Source of the DNA: Cristatella mucedo
Lineage: Eukaryota > Bryozoa > Phylactolaemata > Cristatellidae
Direction: 5' to 3'
Length of the DNA: 48,500 nt
Assembly: GCA_009760855.2 (NCBI GenBank)
Contig: WPIO01000053.1
Span: 2,001,501 to 2,050,000, forward strand
In this document: positions 20,760 to 30,699 of the stretch, piece by piece
Numbering within the stretch: position 1 is the first letter of the stretch
Layout: every line of letters starts with the position of its first letter
The notes under the pieces: model-generated
What the model was told of the DNA's origin: nothing
Database searches by the model: none
What the model saw: the letters and a program-made list of their open reading frames with translations, nothing else
Translations under genes and position numbers: made by a program

Positions 20760-22557
20760 TTATTGTCGTCGCCCTACTCGTGACGCCTGTGTGCCCATGC
20801 CTAGACGGCCATGGCTCACGGCAGACATAAACTAGCTAGGTCTACTAACTGCAAGCTTGAAAAAGTATACCAAAGGTCAAGACTGACTGTCCGTCGACAG
20901 GCATAATACTGTCGATCGTACCAATAGATCCTTGCAATGGCCTAGTCTAGCATGTATGAAAACATCTTTGAATCCCAGGTGCACAATCAAAAAGTGCTTA
21001 TGTGAGCCATCAGCCATCTCCTCAACCTGCTCCCAGGTTAGCTCCTTACCTAGTGATCCTCGTGGTGATCTTGCTGATCGCTTCTCTAGCTTCTTCTTTG
21101 TCAACAACAAGATCATATAAAGAAGACAATTAGTCCTGTAGGCCCTATTCCCACTGTCCTGCATCTATGATGCATAGGTCTGCTTCTGCCATGCATAAAT
21201 AACACTGTATAAGTATGGCATTAGCCTCCGTTCTTATCCCAGCACCTTTCAGCAGGGCTGTAGTCAGGCCACTGCTCAAGAAAGCAGTGCTAGACCAAGA
21301 GAACTTGAGCAACTACCGCCCAGTCTCCTCTCTTCCGTTCCTATCAAAGACACTGGAACGAGTCGTGGCAGACCAGCTGAACTCACATTGAAACTTCAAA
21401 CCTAGCTGGTAAGTTCCAGTCTGATTTTAGAGCTAATCGCTCCATCGAGTCCAACATTGCTTTGGGTGTATGCCGACCTTCTTAGGAATGCAGACTTGGA
21501 TATAGTCTCTGCTTGTTTTGCTCGATCTTTCGGCAGTTTTTGATACTATCGATCACCAAGTCTTTCTACTGCGCATCTCATCTCGCCTGGGCATCACTTT
21601 CAAAGCACTGCCATGGTTCAGGTCCTATATCAGTGAAAGACTCCAGAGTATTGATGTGAATGGACAAACAACATCCGAGGAATCACTGAAGTATGGTGTA
21701 CCTTATGGATCCGTGCTTGCCTGATCTGGTTGTGTTCATGGTTTATTCTCTCCCTCGTGCCGATGTGATTGCCAGGCACAACCAAGGCTTTCACTTTTAT
21801 GCAGACGACATTCAGTTGTACCTTGGCTTTGATCCCTTCCAGCCCTACAGTACGTCGAACTTAACTCCCTTGCTGCTTGTATTGATGACACTTCCCGTCT
21901 CGACTTCTGTAACTCACTGCTTGCTGGTCTACCAGCCTGTGCAATCAGGTGCTTATAGCTGGTGCAAAACTCTGCAGCTAGGCTCGTTTGTCGTGAGTAT
22001 CTCAGTTGTCACATCACACCACTTCTCGCCGACCATCGCTGGCTCCCACTTAAGCAACGCATCGACTGCAAGCCTGTCGTTCACTTTTAGGTCTCTTCAT
22101 TCTTTGACTCCAGCCTACCTATCAGATCTACTGCCCCACTAGGCTTCTACTACATCTACTCACCCGATCGTACCACCTGCTTTTCTTAATCAGATCGTTT
22201 AGCTACCCCTCGTACTTACCTCAAATCCTATGAAGACCATGCCTTTAGTTCATATGCTCCCAAAGAGTGGAACTCACTCCCGACTGACGTCTCAACGAAT
22301 CTATTGATCACAGCATTTAATGGGTCCACGTGATTCATCCTTTGTGTGCTAATGCATTCTGACACTGTGCATGCTGCTACTAACCATATTTGCATGCTGA
22401 CCGCATGCTTATCACCTCTAACCAGGTTATGCTTGTTGACATTAAGCATGCTACCACTAGCCATACGATCATTCATCCTTTACAGGATATGTAAAGCGAC
22501 TAGAAAGAGATTATGTTCTATGACAGTGCTATACAAATCCATCATTGTTATTATTGC
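20760..22557 (+). pseudogene. Decayed CR1/L2-like LINE copy
   Basis: The order of LINE segments is kept, but the frame is broken many times. Relics include PRRPWLTADI (20795), the QVSSLPSDPRGDLADRFS region (21030), NYRPVSSLPFLSKTLERV (21310), the RT motif LSAVFDTIDH (21525), FYADDIQLYL (21800) and the C-terminal domain after a large deletion that joins it to the palm near 21890. It ends with the older-subfamily tail near 22557. Confidence 0.8.
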
Positions 22558-23190
22558 CTAGGTCTTACGATGAACCAAGCTGAAGCACAAGCAGCCGTTT
22601 GTCACTTGGCTCTTTCCAATGAACTGTGATCTCCAGTTTTGCCCTTTCGTGAGCAGATCTCGTGGGCGGATTGCGAGAGACCGATGCATGCTACGCGAGC
22701 ATTGGGCCACACTCGCCATGTGTGTCTCACTGGGCGTTGTTCATCGTCCTTTGACAAGTGTAGCAGTTCGAGGCTGGCAAGCTTCATAGCAAGTTGTAGT
22801 ATCTGCAACAGCAGAGAGACTGCGATTCAGTGAGGATGATGAGATTGATAGTTGATAGAGACCGATGAGCAGGGAGCAGAGTAATGAAATGCTTGGAAAT
22901 TGAACAGCGGAAATAAAGAGACGAGCTGCAACTATCTCTGCCGAGGGTGTAGGGATGTCGATGTGTCATGCGTGTCACCTGATTTACGGAAGTATATCAG
23001 TGCGCCCAGTGTTCTCTAGTCTTCCTGTGCAGGGGAGTCAACGCCTTACATATATGTGAAGGAGATTCTAACTCGGTCAAGCAAAATATTGAAAATCAAA
23101 ATGTATCAAAGAAAATGTGTCGGGCAGAGCTGCCGTCTAAGATTGCTCCATGGCTCTGTCGCCTCATCCCTCCTTCTCACGCTGTCACAG
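22558..23190. other. Distal part of intron 4, nothing recognised
   Basis: No repeat family or exon is recognised in this part of the intron between exons 4 and 5. It ends in a pyrimidine-rich tract before the AG at 23189-23190. Confidence 0.5.
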
Positions 23191-23631
23191 GTTGAGAGCG
23201 AGAGCTCGACGAAACGAGGCAAAGTAATCGCGACAGTCCCCGATAAAGCAGCGGCCGACAGTGATCATCCACCTGACGGTTGCCATAGCGACGCCGGCGA
23301 TGGATCGCCTGCGAGCACTCGTCGCGTGGAGCCTCGCTTCACGGCCAACGCCGTGGTGAAGGTACCGGCGCTCGAGCTACCGGCCGCTGTTGTAGTCCGC
23401 TGGGCACACGGGTCGCCTACAGGGTCGTTGCGCCTGCGTGCTCTGGCGCTCCGCCGTGTTGTGCTACCACGGCTGCTGTTCGTTGCCTCGTCACAGCTGA
23501 AGAGGCTGCCGCTTACGACGCCGGTCGTGCTGGACGAGTCTGGCGATGCTGACACACATCCTCCTCGGGAAGAGCGCGACGTCACTCCGGACGTCTTGCG
23601 TATCAAGCGACGAAAGTTGACGGCAGCATCG
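23191..23631 (+). CDS. Coiled-coil protein, exon 5 (C-terminal globular/basic region)
   Basis: The acceptor is TTCTCACGCTGTCACAG|GTTGAG and phase 0 is received from exon 4. The exon encodes about 147 residues. Unlike exons 1-4 it is not coiled coil: an early KRGK patch, a Pro/Asp/Ser linker, a hydrophobic segment around codons 23360-23480 (VVKVPALELP, LALRRVVLPRLLFVASSQLKR) and a basic patch RIKRRKLT near 23601-23624 that could act as a nuclear localisation signal. The likely donor is GCATCG|GTGCGT at 23632, leaving phase 0. If unused, the frame stops at 23686-23688. No polyadenylation signal follows closely. The family is unrecognised. Confidence 0.6.
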
Positions 23632-23726
23632 GTGCGTTATGGCGCCGCTTTTTCAACCTCGGCTCACCCAACCTCTGCACCTGCTTAGTGACAAAGGGAA
23701 GAGGCTCACCCCACCCCACCTCACCT

Positions 23727-23740
23727 CCCCCCCCCCCCCC
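23727..23740. repeat. Poly-C tract after CCCCA-type repeats
   Basis: About fourteen C residues preceded by CACCCCACCCCACCTCACC. It is a low-complexity run and possibly a sequencing-length-uncertain site. Confidence 0.85.
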
Positions 23741-23864
23741 GCCGCCTCCGATGCTTGGTCTGAACTGTCATTGTCTGAGGGGCGATATTGAACAAGCGAC
23801 CTGTGGGAACCTGCGCTCTGTCAATAGTCGTGCTTGACCCGTTGACAGCATTCGACATGAAAAT

Positions 23865-24115
23865 GTGGTCAGCTTGCGCCAGGCCAAACATAAGACCCTC
23901 GACATTGGCGGTGTCTTCAACAATGTAGCAACCTCTCCCCCTTGTTGGCTAAATCCTCCATCTCACTTTCACTCGCCTGTGGAGTGCTGCAATGCCATGC
24001 TTGCCCAAGTTCTACGTGGGATTGCTACTCTGAGTGGATGCAATATGCTGTAGATCCTTTCCCGGATGCCATTTGCTTTGCAGCAGACATAAAGCTAGCT
24101 AGGGCTACTTAGCTT
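23865..24115 (+). mobile_element. LINE fragment (post-endonuclease region)
   Basis: The translation KTLDIGGVFNNVATSP...PSHFHSPVECCNAMLAQVL parallels KTLDIDAVRASISASP...PSDLSSLVDCYNTTLADTL of the intact LINE. A relic of TADIKLA follows near 24090. It is decayed and truncated at both ends. Confidence 0.65.
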
Positions 24116-24360
24116 GAGCTTGACAAAAGAGATACAGATTAATTAGGCTGACTTATTATAATTGATTGATATATTAGATCTAGTGAGTGAAATCTAGCTT
24201 CTATCAGGACATGGTCGAATTCTACCCTGCTGTAAAATTAAAAGGCGCTCGTATTGACCATCAACCATCTGCTTAGCTGTTCTCTGTCCTCACAATGGGT
24301 CCACCGCGTTTAAACTCTTGTGTGAGAGACTATACTCACCGATATCCCGATCTTCTTCCT

Positions 24361-24410
24361 TTTCTCTCTCTCTCTCTCACTCTCTCTCTCTCTCTCTCAC
24401 TCTCTCTAGA
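24361..24410. repeat. (CT)n microsatellite
   Basis: CT dinucleotides with two CA interruptions. Confidence 0.9.
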
Positions 24411-24469
24411 CCCAGTGCCAACTGTTTTATTATGATTTGCCTAGATTTCCTACACCCTCCCCTAACTAG

Positions 24470-25395
24470 TAATGTCCTAAGCCTCAGGCTTTGTTCTAGG
24501 CCTAAGTGGCTTTCGGTACACACATGGTAGTCCACAGACTTTATCTTATGCAGCAGAGAGGAAGTGAGGAGCAGCAATTGAGGTTGTGTGTAGCAAAACA
24601 GTAACATCTCAGGACGTCTGGGAAGGATGTGCAGCATTAGTCGTCAGCAGGTGAGTTGATTTCATTGCATAAGAATTGTGGAAGTGAGTTCCACAGTCCA
24701 GGGCAGACCAAAAGCATCTGTCATCGGGGGTCTTAAAGCTTAGGAATGGAGCGGCTAATTTATTGTCCATAGACGATCTGAGGACATTAGGAGACTAAAC
24801 TGGTTCAGCAGTTCTTCTAGGTATGAAGGAGCCAAGCCGTTGTGAGCCTTGTGGGTCAGCATAAGAACTTTACTTCTTTGTATCTGTTGATCAGCCCGAA
24901 GCCATCGAAACTCCATCAGCGGAGGAGTCTTGTGGTGAAACCTCTGGGATTTTTCAACTAGCCTTGAAGCCAAATCCATCACCAGCTGAAGTGACCAAGT
25001 GACTTTTTCGCTAGCCCAGCCAAATGGGAATTACAATAATCTAGCCGAGACAGCTAGCTGAACTCTTTGTCAGCCACCGTGGTAGACAGTCCTTAATCTT
25101 GGATTGGGATCGGACGTGGTGGCCAGCTGTTAAGGTAGTCTTTCAAAGTGTAGGCATTCGTCAAAGACGACACGAGGTTAAGTTCCCTGGGGGTGTTATA
25201 ACAAATAAATTAATATTATTATTAGAAATTTCGTTTTATCGTCGTTTAGTTTGAGGAAATGTGCTGACATCCAGGATCGAATGTCTGTAAGGCAAGCATT
25301 CAGTTGCAGACATTCGATTGCAGCAGATTCTGCCGATTTAAATGACATATACAGCTGCATATTTTCAGCATAAAAGTGATTGCCGATTCCGTGGG
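24470..25395 (-). pseudogene. Second LINE family (CR1/L2-like), decayed antisense copy
   Basis: The antisense translation reads FRWLRADQQIQRSKVLMLTH...NGLAPSYLEELLNQF (24982-24790), the equivalent of [13 protein letters not shown]...APAYLSDILPHQ in the first family but clearly distinct. Further upstream, HFYAENMQLYM...[19 protein letters not shown] (about 25385-25220) is an RT palm relic in which the catalytic YADD became YAEN. The 3' end resembles the copies at 35834 and 38700. A short sense-strand LINE-like tail (GAGGTTAAGTTCCCTGGGGG and ATT units) is inserted at about 25165-25215. Confidence 0.7.
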
Positions 25396-26215
25396 CCCAG
25401 TCACTTTTCCCAGAGGTTCAGTAGAGATTTTCCGAGGTTTCTGCATGCTGTGCGACTATCTTAATAAAGTCTAATAAAAAAAAAAAAAAGAGCACCATCA
25501 CGTCGCATGGGTAGGTGTCAGATCTCATCCACCAGACCAGTCACCTGTGACGATCCACACAACGGCCGAGTCGTTGTGTTGTTCTCCATTTATACCATTT
25601 ATGCTTTAGTCGGAACAGGCTTTATGGAGGCACGAGTGTGTTGCAATTTATCAATGAAGAACTGAAAAATTGCCGAGCCTTTGATATGTGGGAAGTGAGA
25701 TCTTACACCTGTGTACACCAGGTACTTTCAAACCGACTTGTCTCACTGTGTTTTCACACTAACAATACCATTCAGCCTGCATGGATGGACGTTGAACCAT
25801 GCAGTCTGATGCAAGTTTTTTAAATTTGTTGTTCGGATGCTTGCAGTGTGGAGCAGCGGCCCCTGACCGTTCGTCGACCGGCAGCCGGTAGATTGGCCGG
25901 TCGTTGGTTGATAGGCTCTCCACGCATGTGCCTAACCGGCACAAAATAAAGCTGTTTGGTTTTTCTTTTTCTTTTTTTTGGCACGCCACCGGTGAGAGCC
26001 GGCACCTCTCTTGTCTTCGTTTAGACACGTAAGGCAACAGCACATGGAGTCGACGGAGCTGCTGCTGCTGGATCCAGCAGCAGCAGGCTGACCAGAGCGG
26101 CCAAGATAAGTGCTCAAACAAAAATAGCCGCTATCATTGAGCGTGCTGCATCGCCCCTGGAGTCGGTGGTCAAAAGTGGTAAGCCAACCAATAGAAACCT
26201 GATTGGCTCGCGATT

Positions 26216-26216
<1 letters not shown>
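25396..26216. other. Intron 5 segment, nothing recognised
   Basis: A 13-base A run lies at about 25478-25490. A short CAGCAG-rich inverted motif (CTGCTGCTGGATCCAGCAGCAG) lies at about 26058-26080. I recognise no exon or element. Confidence 0.5.
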
Positions 26217-26283
<67 letters not shown>

Positions 26284-26299
26284 GTCTGTCTGTCTGTCT
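26217..26299. repeat. (CT)n followed by (GTCT)n
   Basis: About 31 CT units, then roughly five GTCT units. It yields spurious Arg-Glu or Ser-Leu open frames in several frames. Confidence 0.95.
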
Positions 26300-26531
26300 G
26301 ACATTCCCCTGACATATCTCGAATTTCTATAAATAGTTCGTTGCATACAAGTCCTGATGTGACTGTGACCTTCTGGCCGCCATACTCCTAGCTATACCTG
26401 CTTTCCTGTTAGCTGCTGCAGCTCATTCTGGTTGCCGTTGCTTGCACAGCGTCACTTCACCTTTCTCAGACCTTTTACCGATAAAGTTTCCTTTGATTTC
26501 GGTTCATGCAGCTCGAAAAATGATGGCGCAG

Positions 26532-26762
26532 CTCACCCCTTCCTCTCGTCAACATGGCGGCGAAGGCAGTAGGGAGGGCACGCCAAAGGTCGCTGAGGAG
26601 GACCCGGTGGACAGCAGCAATACGCCGGAGAGCAGCTCCATGTTCGTGACGTCAGCAAAGCTGCCAGCAGCTGCTGCTACTGCACGAAGCTTTAATAAAA
26701 AGAGGCGGCTCATGACTGAGTCGGCAAAGCCGTACGAGTCGCCGTTGGACGATGATAAAGAG
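26532..26762 (+). CDS. Coiled-coil protein, candidate exon 6
   Basis: The frame reads LTPSSRQHGGEGSREGTPKV...SFNKKRRLMTESAKPYESPL...DDDKE, a Ser/Pro-rich tail with TP/SP sites and a KKRR patch like a nuclear localisation signal. It ends GAG|GTACTT (phase 0). The junction with exon 5 is unresolved. The acceptor at 26530-26531 keeps phase 0. The stronger-looking acceptor at 26510-26511 would need phase 1 from an unseen exon or another donor (for example 23605). If the donor at 26763 is unused, the protein ends at the TAG of 26817-26819 after 19 more residues. It is credible as coding, less certain as part of this gene. Confidence 0.5.
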
Positions 26763-27340
26763 GTACTTGCTGCTTCTGCCGCCGCGGCCATCGCTTGGTC
26801 GATCGGCTGCGCCCTGTAGCCAGTAGCATGCGGTGTGCCATTTGGTGGGTGTGCCGTTGGCGCAGTAGCAGCTGCTTCTCAAGCAGTCGCTGCTGACTGG
26901 TCATTGTTGCTGCTGCCCTCGTGTGCAGTGGGGCAGCGCTGCCATCGCTTCGTCGCATCGGTTGCATCATACCCGTACGTCATGAGAGGGCTTTCACAAC
27001 CCGTCTGTATGCAGGCAGGCATCTCCCTCTCCCACGTCGTCTGCATCGACACTATACCAGGAGAAGCAATCCTTGATATCTTCCTGGCACGCTTTGCTAC
27101 AGCATCGCCTGTGGCGTGTAATAGCAAATGCTCTGCTTCATCTCGATCTCATTCATGATCATTCAGTTTAGGGTAATGCCCATTTCTGTAAATGTGGAGG
27201 TGTGCATTTAGGAACCGGCATGCACTCTATCTCCCGTCAGTCTGATCATCTGTCTGCCGTCGTTATCATTCAAGCTCGAACAGTGAATAGCTAATATCAA
27301 GTCTTGACGCCAAGACACTTTCGAGTATGAAAGTAGAGGG
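26763..27340. other. Downstream of exon 6, no recognised element
   Basis: GC-rich at first, then ordinary intron or intergenic sequence. The open frame 26835-27158 shows no recognisable protein features. No AATAAA lies near the exon 6 stop; the first, at about 27415, is inside a repeat. Confidence 0.4.
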
Positions 27341-27430
27341 CAGCTGATTCAGCAGCCGCATTTGTTAATTAGACGAAGAGCCTTGGTTGCTTGTCACCCC
27401 CACTTGCAGTGGACAATAAAGGATTGCCTG
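27341..27430. repeat. Interspersed repeat, copy 2
   Basis: It starts AGCTGATTCAGCAGCCGCATT and ends with ACAATAAAGGATTGC, like the ends of the repeat at 10649-10942 but without the C-rich interior. It runs directly into the tRNA-like segment. Confidence 0.45.
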
Positions 27431-27495
27431 CTGCAGGACTCGAACCTGCGACCTGGCTTGTTAAGTGCGAGCATCTTATCACTGTGCTAAGACCA
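27423..27495 (-). pseudogene. tRNA-Lys(CTT)-like pseudogene or SINE head
   Basis: On the - strand it has box A-like TAGCACAGTGATAAGATG, an anticodon arm with loop CACTTAA (anticodon CTT, A instead of T at position 33 and one stem mismatch), and a perfect T arm GCAGG-TTCGAGT-CCTGC. The acceptor stem does not pair convincingly. It is therefore a decayed tRNA or a tRNA-derived SINE head, different from the SINE family at 41224 and 47732. Confidence 0.6.
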
Positions 27496-27499
27496 TTTT

Positions 27500-28055
27500 C
27501 TATCGTCACCTTACACTTTTACTTGCTGATTTCGGTACCCAGCAGAGCAGAGTGCTACTGACAGATGAGTCCCAATTCGATCTCATTGGCTGTGGCAAAA
27601 GGAAGGAGTACGTTCGCGAGCAAATGGGTAAAGCATACATGGACCTTAAATAGATATTATTATATTATTATTAGACCTTAAATTCAAAGTGGGATCGTAT
27701 GTGGTTGCTCCTCAACTTCCTGTGTCGGCCGTTTGCAGAGGATTCAAGGAATCGTGCACCATTTTGAATATATGGCTTGCCATCTGCTTACGCTCATCAC
27801 GGGCTCAATTTCTATTAGTAGCATGACAGCGATCCGACGCACTTGCTGTGGCTGTTTTTGTGGTTTGTGTTTTGGGGCAGTTTTATATGAACCCCTACGG
27901 CTTCGAGCCAATTTCGGTCATGCAGTGGCCACGCCAAAGCCAGGACTTGAACCTAATAAAACATTTATGGGACGAAGTCGAACGAAAAGGTTTAGTTCCC
28001 TGGCGAACCAAACCCGGTGGGTTTTGTGAGGTTTTAAAGGATTGCTAGGTGTCAA
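27500..28055 (+). pseudogene. Tc1/mariner-like transposase relic
   Basis: Frame-broken remains of a DDE transposase. RVLLTDESQFDLIG (27550-27591) carries the first catalytic Asp. DSDPTH (about 27826-27843, in another frame) is the second-Asp motif. QWPRQSQDLNLIKHLWDEVER (27922-27984) corresponds to WPAQSPDLNPIENLW with the catalytic Glu of IEN changed to Lys. With at least two frameshifts and the lost Glu, it cannot be active. The N-terminal DNA-binding domain and the terminal inverted repeats were not found. Confidence 0.8.
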
Positions 28056-28253
28056 TTTCTCCAGAAACGTGCCGAAAGCTGGTGGAGTCAATGCCGTTAC
28101 GATTGGGTGAAGTTATCAAAAAACATGGTGCCTCGACAAGTTGTTGATTGTACCCTATTAATTGCATGTAATTACATATTTCATAGCTTTTCTGTATAAT
28201 AAAAAACTACGAGTTAGATCCAATCTAAATCTAGTGTATGGTTGTAGTAGGGC

Positions 28254-28389
<136 letters not shown>

Positions 28390-28518
28390 ACTTGGCAAAG
28401 TTTCAGATTTTTAACACAAATCTTATAAGTTGTACACAATCACGGCTAAAGTAATACCACAGGGTAAGATTAATATGAGGAAGCAGTAAATGTACCAGAT
28501 TGTGCTGCTGCTGCACTG

Positions 28519-28576
28519 GTTCTCCAACTAGGGCCCGACACAATTTAACAATTGTGTCGGGCCCTAGTTGGGGAAC
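28519..28576. repeat. Long hairpin, 27-bp arms, 4-nt loop
   Basis: The arm 28524-28545 is the exact reverse complement of 28550-28571 (22 bp, starting CCAACTAGGGCCCGACAC). Pairing extends outward to 28519/28576 through one G-T wobble. The loop is TAAC. It lies 11 bp left of a second inverted repeat. Confidence 0.9.
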
Positions 28577-28587
28577 GTTCAAGGTTT

Positions 28588-28693
28588 GCATGGTTTTGGT
28601 ATCACGAACGTTTGTATATAATATAATATAGTACCATATATATATTGTGCTATATTATATTATATACAAACGTTCGTGTGACCAAAACCATGC
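28588..28693. repeat. Inverted repeat, 43-bp arms, AT-rich core
   Basis: The arm 28588-28630 pairs with 28651-28693, with two mismatches in 43 positions; the arms begin GCATGGTTTTGGT and end ACCAAAACCATGC. The inner third of each arm is TA-rich, and the 20-nt centre is TA-rich too. No TA or other target-site duplication is obvious. Confidence 0.9.
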
Positions 28694-28699
28694 GAACTG

Positions 28700-29345
28700 A
28701 TTTAAATGAGAAAAAGAAACACGTTCTCGAAATTGTCAGACGTCATACTTAATTTATCGTGCTAATATGACGTTTCATCTCCCTTATTTACAATGACCTG
28801 TCGGGAGGCATGGAGCTGATCAAATGCTCTAGCAATGTATCCGCACTAACAATTGCTTCACATCTCGCATAAGCTCCAGAGGGGAATTCCCTTTACACAA
28901 ATGCATCGTCTCGAACGCTTCTATCGTCTCACCTCTTGCCTCACCTCTTGCCTATTCAGGGTCGAACGCCGCCTCCAACGCCGTTTTTATGCCCTTGTAA
29001 TTCCGTGAGTCAGTGGGTAAATCAAGATATACGGCGAGAGCCTTTTTCTAAGAAACTCCGGCAGTTTGTCACATTTCGCCCAGGCGTCCCATCCATTCAC
29101 GGACCCACAAACGTCGAAAAGTTCCAGCCACGGACGTGGACGTCGGAGTCCGTCGTATATTTCTGGAGAGCGTAGTATAGACATCCTCTGCTGAAAATTG
29201 TTGTGAGTGTTTGTGTGCCCGTCTTTCTGAACGGCTAACGACTTTTCGAGAACACTCTCGCTAAGCAATACTCGGCCTTAACGCTGTATTACCAACTCGA
29301 TTCAGACGTTAACTCTCGCTGGAACTGTCTGGCGTCTGCGACTCA
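28700..29345. other. No recognised gene
   Basis: I see no exon or known repeat. The antisense frame 28987-29268 is open and not low-complexity, but its sequence is unlike any family I recognise. It may be a remnant of the neighbouring Tc1-like element or noise. Confidence 0.4.
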
Positions 29346-29347
29346 GG

Positions 29348-29421
29348 AACGCTGCGCTCCGATTGGCTAGCGTCTTGGCTTTCGCCTAGCAGCAGGAACC
29401 TGCGCTCCGATTCGCTAGTCC
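29348..29421. repeat. Direct repeat pair
   Basis: CTGCGCTCCGATTGGCTAG near 29351 and CTGCGCTCCGATTCGCTAG near 29400 differ by one base, about 49 bp apart. They lie at the 3' edge of the antisense transposase relic. Confidence 0.8.
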
Positions 29422-29424
29422 AGG

Positions 29425-30178
29425 TCAGTTCTGGGGGGGGGCCCAGCCTAGTACCTGCACGAGACTGCAGTTAGGCGGCAGCACTGCCATAGGCTGGGGT
29501 ACACACGCTAACATAACGATCGCCACGTTGTAGGTCATGATGCCCGGTATGCAAAACAGGGCTCCCCCAATGCCATCTCTGCTGAAGCCTCCCTCCCCAT
29601 ACATACCACGACACCTTTTCCTCCGAATTCGACCGTTGGCTGCAGGCAATTGGGTCATAAGGTTTCGTTGAGTCACCGACTCACATAAAGCTTTCCTTTG
29701 CAGTTCGGAAAAGAGCATGAATTTGCTTCCGTCACCCTTTACAACTCTATCCCAATCGTCAGCAGTTAAGTGGATTCGAGCCTTGGCCCACTGTAAACGA
29801 ATCACCATATTCTTTGCTGACTGGAGAGGTTTTCTCTTCGAAACAGCCTCATCTAATTGCCTTCCGTCAGCGTCACCGCTAATTCGCTTCCCAGACGATG
29901 CACGTGAGCTTTCGCCGCGAAGTAAACGGTCGTTTAATGCCTTGATCAAGCTTGAGGACGACGACGTTTCCCACCGTTCGTCGTAGCACGGGGCCGGCCC
30001 GACCTTGTAGCCTTTTCAGTGCTTCCGGTCCTATCTATCTTCTTCGCCTCGTACGTACGAAACTTGACTCTTCTGAATTGGTAACGTAGCAGCCATTTGA
30101 CCATGCTAGCGTCCAGCCTCGTACAGTGCCGTGATTTTTACACCTTGCGAAGCTCGAAAGTTCGGTGATCTTTGGCAT
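29425..30178 (-). pseudogene. Tc1/mariner-like transposase relic, antisense
   Basis: The ATG at 30178-30176 starts MPKITELSSFARCKNHGTV, a plausible N-terminal helix-turn-helix region, broken by a frameshift near 30110. The frame resumes from 29949 with RLLRGESSRASSGKRI and then RLQWAKARIHLTADDWDRVV followed by KGDGSKFMLFSE. This matches the Tc1 pattern RLxFAK...W...DW..V..SDESKF, but the usual DES is GDGS, with Asp retained and Glu replaced by Gly. Sequence after QLPAANGR decays and the second and third catalytic motifs are not seen. It is inactive and unrelated in detail to the relic at 27500. Confidence 0.75.
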
Positions 30179-30275
30179 CACTCTTGGGTTTTTCCCGGCG
30201 GAATGAGTAATCCACAATGGGTTCTTTGTACTATTCCGCCTCGTTTGCTGCCTCGTGGTTCCCTATTAATAAAAG

Positions 30276-30346
30276 CGAGAAAGAACGTCCTTCCTTCGGT
30301 CCGGCGGCAAGATGCCGCCGGACCGAAGGAAGGACGTTCTTTCTCG
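30276..30346. repeat. Perfect palindrome, 34-bp arms, 3-nt loop
   Basis: The arm 30276-30309 (starting CGAGAAAGAACGTCC) is the exact reverse complement of 30313-30346; the loop is AGA. The arms are GC-rich and non-repetitive, unlike the TA-cored palindromes. It lies about 100 bp upstream of the antisense transposase start at 30178, so it could be a folded terminal repeat of that element. Confidence 0.95.
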
Positions 30347-30598
30347 ACTCGTTCTTTAGCGACCTGATGATTGGGGCTGTTTCTCGAGGCTCTGCTCTGG
30401 CCAAAACAGCCATTTTTTCATTTTTCATTTTAAATTTGTTGGCAAATTTTGGTCATATTGTCCATAGCTTGCTATCGGGGAAATTCGTACTTGGGCATCC
30501 AATAATTATCGGATAGAACCAGCATTTCAGCTCTAGGCGGGAGCTAAGGAAAATATGGCAATCGAGCAAATCTGGACTGTCCAAATATTTATGCGGGA

Positions 30599-30631
30599 GT
30601 GTATATATATATTTATTTATTTATTTATATT

Positions 30632-30677
<46 letters not shown>

Positions 30678-30678
30678 G
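30599..30678. repeat. (TA)n and TTTA-rich microsatellite
   Basis: TATT/TTTA units, then about 18 TA units. Confidence 0.95.
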
Positions 30679-30699
30679 TATATATGTCTCTGTATGTGT

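Noticed and set aside
25932-26315. Arg-Glu/Ser-Leu frames at 26.2, 44.4 and 48.0 kb
   Set aside because: Translations of (CT)n microsatellites.
27423-27495. Functional tRNA gene
   Set aside because: No pairing acceptor stem, anticodon stem mismatch and A at position 33; called pseudogene or SINE head.
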